Origin: Spirochaetota bacterium
GTDB lineage: Bacteria > Spirochaetota > Brevinematia > DTOW01
DNA: 34,832 nt
Assembly (NCBI GenBank): GCA_028276145.1
Contig: JAPYWX010000003.1
Location: forward strand, 1-34,832
Direction: 5' to 3'
Made by a program: the position numbers and the translations under genes. This document shows positions 32,423-34,832 of this stretch, one piece after another (within the stretch, counting starts at the first letter, position 1; each line of letters opens with the position of its first letter). Below the pieces are notes generated by a model. It made no database searches. It had not been told where the DNA came from and saw only the letters and a list, made by a program, of their open reading frames with translations.

Positions 32423-33709
32423 TTAGCTAACAGTATATACCACCTTACCACCAACAACTGTATATTTAACAATCCCATAAACCTCGAAACCAAGAAAACA
32501 CGAATTTTTCCCCTTAGAAACAAAAAATTCTTCGTCTATTACATACTTCTTTCCAGGGTCAAATACTACTATATCGGCATCTGCACCTTCTGAAATATGT
32601 CCCTTCTGTGAAAGCCCTAAAATTTTCGAAGGATTAAATGAAAATACTTTTATTAATTCCATAAAATCCAAAATTCCTTCCTTCACTAACTTCGTAAACA
32701 CAATAGGTAACGCAGTTTCAAGCCCAATTGTCCCAAAAGGTGCTTCCTGTAGTGTGAGAGATTTTTCAAACTTAGTATGCGGAGCATGGTCCGTTGCTAT
32801 CACATCCACTATTCCATCTTTCAAAGCCTCAATAAGAGATTCCCTATCTTCTTCAGTTCTTAAAGGGGGATTCATCTTCTTATTTGTATCTAAATGCCCT
32901 AATATGTCATCTTCCGTGAGAACCAAATGATGGGGTGTAACCTCACAGGTAACATTAATTCCCATGCTTTTCGCCCACCTTATTAGTTCAACAGATTCTT
33001 TAGTAGATATATGCTGTAAGTGTAACCTACTTTCAGACTCTTTGGCCAAGAGTACATCCCTTGCAACAGCAGTAGACTCTGAAGAATTAGGTATACCCTG
33101 TACACCTAATTCCAAAGATTTAACACCTTCGTTTATTACACCTCCAGAAGACAAACTGACATCCTCTGGATGCTCCAAAATAAGAACATCAAAATTTCTA
33201 GCGTACACAAGAGCCTTCTGCATTATTCTAGCGTCGTAAACAGGCTTGCCGTCATCAGAAAATGTAATACATCCTAGCTCTTTGAATAATCCCATCTCAG
33301 TTATTTCCTTGCCTTCCATATTCTTTGTTATAGTAGCGGATTGCAAAACATTGACCACCGATTTTTTCTTTATCCTCTCAACAACATCTATGTAAACCTC
33401 AGGCAAGCTTATAGGCGGGTTAGTATTAGCCATAGCAACGATTGTCGTTATACCTCCTTTAGCTGCAGCTTTCGTGCCTGTTTCTATGGTTTCCTTATTT
33501 TCAAACCCGGGCTCTCTCAAATGGACATGCATGTCAATCAAACCAGGGAAAACAAACATTCCACTTGCATCAATCACTTCACATTCATAATTCAAATTCT
33601 TTCCAACCTTTGCAATTTTACCATCAGAGATGAGAATATCTAAACTCTCACCGTTAATTTTATTCTTATAGCAGTATACAGACCCATTCTTTATAAGAAG
33701 ATTTGCCAT
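32423..33709 (-). CDS. pyrC: Dihydroorotase
   Basis: 428 residues, the class I (TIM-barrel amidohydrolase) type. It interconverts N-carbamoyl-aspartate and dihydroorotate in pyrimidine synthesis. The zinc motif GLIDMHVHLREPG is intact near residue 56; further ligands are visible in LHLQHIS, EVTPHHLVL and DVIATDHAPH. The C-terminal SEGADADIVVFDP is the usual amidohydrolase closing segment. The ATG at 33709 has no good Shine-Dalgarno and follows TATAT directly. No other pyrimidine gene is adjacent. It could in principle be another dihydropyrimidinase-like enzyme, but the motif set favours dihydroorotase. Confidence 0.92.
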   Translation of the reverse strand: MANLLIKNGSVYCYKNKINGESLDILISDGKIAKVGKNLNYECEVIDASGMFVFPGLIDMHVHLREPGFENKETIETGTKAAAKGGITTIVAMANTNPPISLPEVYIDVVERIKKKSVVNVLQSATITKNMEGKEITEMGLFKELGCITFSDDGKPVYDARIMQKALVYARNFDVLILEHPEDVSLSSGGVINEGVKSLELGVQGIPNSSESTAVARDVLLAKESESRLHLQHISTKESVELIRWAKSMGINVTCEVTPHHLVLTEDDILGHLDTNKKMNPPLRTEEDRESLIEALKDGIVDVIATDHAPHTKFEKSLTLQEAPFGTIGLETALPIVFTKLVKEGILDFMELIKVFSFNPSKILGLSQKGHISEGADADIVVFDPGKKYVIDEEFFVSKGKNSCFLGFEVYGIVKYTVVGGKVVYTVS

Positions 33710-33834
33710 ATATAAAGTTTAAAAGATTTCAACAGCATCATTACCAATTTCCTAAAAAACTACTACCTACTTACCACTTTCACAACTGTACTATACTTAA
33801 CCTAATTACTAAGTAAAAAGCCTCAATATAGTCA

Positions 33835-33962
33835 TAAATATGCTTCATTAGTATTAAACACTAGAGAGTAAAGAGAGACGAAGTCTCTCTTCAAACAATT
33901 AGGGTGGAAGAGTGAGGCCACTAGAAGTAATGTTCTAATTCATAATCAAGTGCTAAAAGCAC
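33835..33962. repeat. Dispersed-element copy, minus orientation, intact hairpin
   Basis: On the minus strand: GTGCTTTTAGCAC (33962-33950), TACTTCTAGTGG, CCACCCTAATTGTTTG, hairpin AAGAGAGAC-TTC-GTCTCTCTT (33891-33871), TACTCTCTAGTGTTTAATAC. The end palindrome is ten bases beyond the ispD stop. The central stem reads GAGAGAC/GTCTCTC where other copies have GAGAGGC/GCCTCTC: a paired change. Confidence 0.82.
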
Positions 33963-33972
33963 TTATATGCTT

Positions 33973-34674
33973 TTATACAATTTTAAACTTTTCAATGTAG
34001 TATTCCATCAATTCTACATCATCCCTTGTTGTTATCTTTATATTCCTAACCTCACCTTCAACAACATAAATTTCAGAAATCCCAAGGTATCTAACCACCG
34101 AACTATCGTCAGGGAAACTCATGTTCCCACTTTTCGTTAACTTTTCGTAAGCCTCTAATATAATCTCATACTTAAACCCTTGGGGAGTCTGCACTTGTAA
34201 TATTTTATCTCTATCAAGAAAACTAGTAACTTTTCCGTCAGAAACTTCAACCAGAGTATCAAAAACTTTCAAACACGGTATCACAGCTCCCTTTTCAGGA
34301 ATAGCTTCAACAACTCTGCCTATTAGTTCTTGTGATACCAAAGGTCTTGCCCCATCATGTATGAGTACAAAACTATCTTTATTTTCAATAGCCAACAAAC
34401 CATTAATTGATGACTCTGTTCGAGTATTACCTCCTTCAACAATTTTAGATACTTTCCTAAAATTTTTCACCAACTCCCTTGTCTCATTTATGAATTCTTT
34501 AGATGAAACAATGATTATCCTATCTACATATTTACTCTTCTCAAAAGCTTCCACAGAGTACTCTAATATTGTTTTACTCTTGACTAAGAAAAACTGCTTT
34601 GGTCTATCCCATCCGAACCTTTTACCTACACCACCAAAGAGTACTATAGCAATTACTTCTTTAGCGTTTATCAT
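33973..34674 (-). CDS. ispD: 2-C-methyl-D-erythritol 4-phosphate cytidylyltransferase
   Basis: 233 residues. IspD joins CTP and methylerythritol phosphate in the non-mevalonate isoprenoid pathway. Visible motifs: the nucleotide-binding loop LFGGVGKRFGWDRPKQF (residues 12-28, with the usual AAG replaced by FGG), VLIHDGARPL, QVQTPQGF, PDDSSVV and the closing RNIKITTRDDVELM. The ATG at 34674 follows the upstream stop by three bases, so it is the second gene of an operon whose first gene runs off the window. A single repeat element follows its stop. Confidence 0.94.
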   Translation of the reverse strand: MINAKEVIAIVLFGGVGKRFGWDRPKQFFLVKSKTILEYSVEAFEKSKYVDRIIIVSSKEFINETRELVKNFRKVSKIVEGGNTRTESSINGLLAIENKDSFVLIHDGARPLVSQELIGRVVEAIPEKGAVIPCLKVFDTLVEVSDGKVTSFLDRDKILQVQTPQGFKYEIILEAYEKLTKSGNMSFPDDSSVVRYLGISEIYVVEGEVRNIKITTRDDVELMEYYIEKFKIV

Positions 34675-34677
34675 TAT

Positions 34678-34832
34678 TTAGAAAATTAAAGTTCCTTCCA
34701 TCAACTCCTTGTATATACTCTGTGGCAGGAAACTAATACTTCTAACATCATCAGAATAATACCTTGTTTTTAGATTGCATGTTCTGTAACTTATTCTCGG
34801 ATTATAGAGTTTAGAGCCAATAGATATTGTCC
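34678..34832 (-). CDS. C-terminal end of an unidentified gene, 5' end outside the window
   Basis: The last 50 codons of a minus-strand frame, open from the window edge to the TAA at 34678. The visible residues end in SISFLPQSIYKELMEGTLIF and show no recognisable motif. It precedes ispD by three bases, so the two are co-transcribed. Function unknown. Confidence 0.6.
   Translation of the reverse strand, partial: TISIGSKLYNPRISYRTCNLKTRYYSDDVRSISFLPQSIYKELMEGTLIF

Overview
The window is AT-rich bacterial DNA. It has tightly packed operons separated by repeat-laden intergenic stretches of 150 to 570 bases. The genes point to an anaerobic or microaerobic, sugar-using diderm bacterium: pyruvate:ferredoxin oxidoreductase, an adenosylcobalamin-type (class II) ribonucleotide reductase, a TonB-dependent outer-membrane receptor, a possible LptF/LptG-like pair, and three polysaccharide-active enzymes (two GH13, one GH57). 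I cannot name the organism. The mix would suit a deep-branching, possibly thermophilic lineage such as a divergent spirochaete, but that is inference. Promoters are easy to see and consistent: TTGAAA or TTGATT, 17-18 bases, TATAAT or close.

Layout, left to right. 1-1211: a sodium:solute symporter cut by the window edge. 1663-3208: a redox pair, thioredoxin reductase then a TlpA-like thioredoxin. 3525-5149: a bifunctional-nuclease/UVR protein, then convergently a hydrogenase-maturation-type protease with an orphan 2-oxoacid:ferredoxin oxidoreductase gamma subunit. 5323-7449: elongation factor Ts with a cytoplasmic GH13 enzyme, facing tRNA-Pro. 8033-9697: a cell-wall amidase and a YggT protein. 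9843-12890: the complete four-subunit POR operon (gamma-delta-alpha-beta). 13361-15276: two overlapping membrane proteins resembling LptF/LptG. 15851-18430: class II ribonucleotide reductase. 18532-21839: TonB receptor, a GHKL ATPase-like protein and an unknown secreted protein. 22347-24783: a small TPR-like protein and a secreted GH13 amylase. 25117-28943: a secreted TPR protein, 5-formyl-THF cyclo-ligase and a GH57/DUF3536 enzyme. 29295-32272: miaB, then the transcription unit tRNA-Leu, tRNA-Trp, secE, nusG, flavin-reductase-like gene. 32423-34832: dihydroorotase, ispD and the tail of an unidentified gene.

The most unusual content is not a protein. Almost every intergenic space carries short palindromes (13-15 bases) in tandem with a constant period of 15, 16, 17 or 22 bases. 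The palindrome sequence differs from array to array but is nearly uniform inside one array. Several arrays begin 4-21 bases after a stop codon. Many are embedded in a larger dispersed element of roughly 100 bases, in both orientations, with a central GAGAGGC-type hairpin whose stem changes on both sides together. I regard this as the best candidate for an undescribed system. Possible roles are transcript 3'-end formation or stability, a protein-binding array, or a non-autonomous mobile repeat; the sequence alone does not decide between them.
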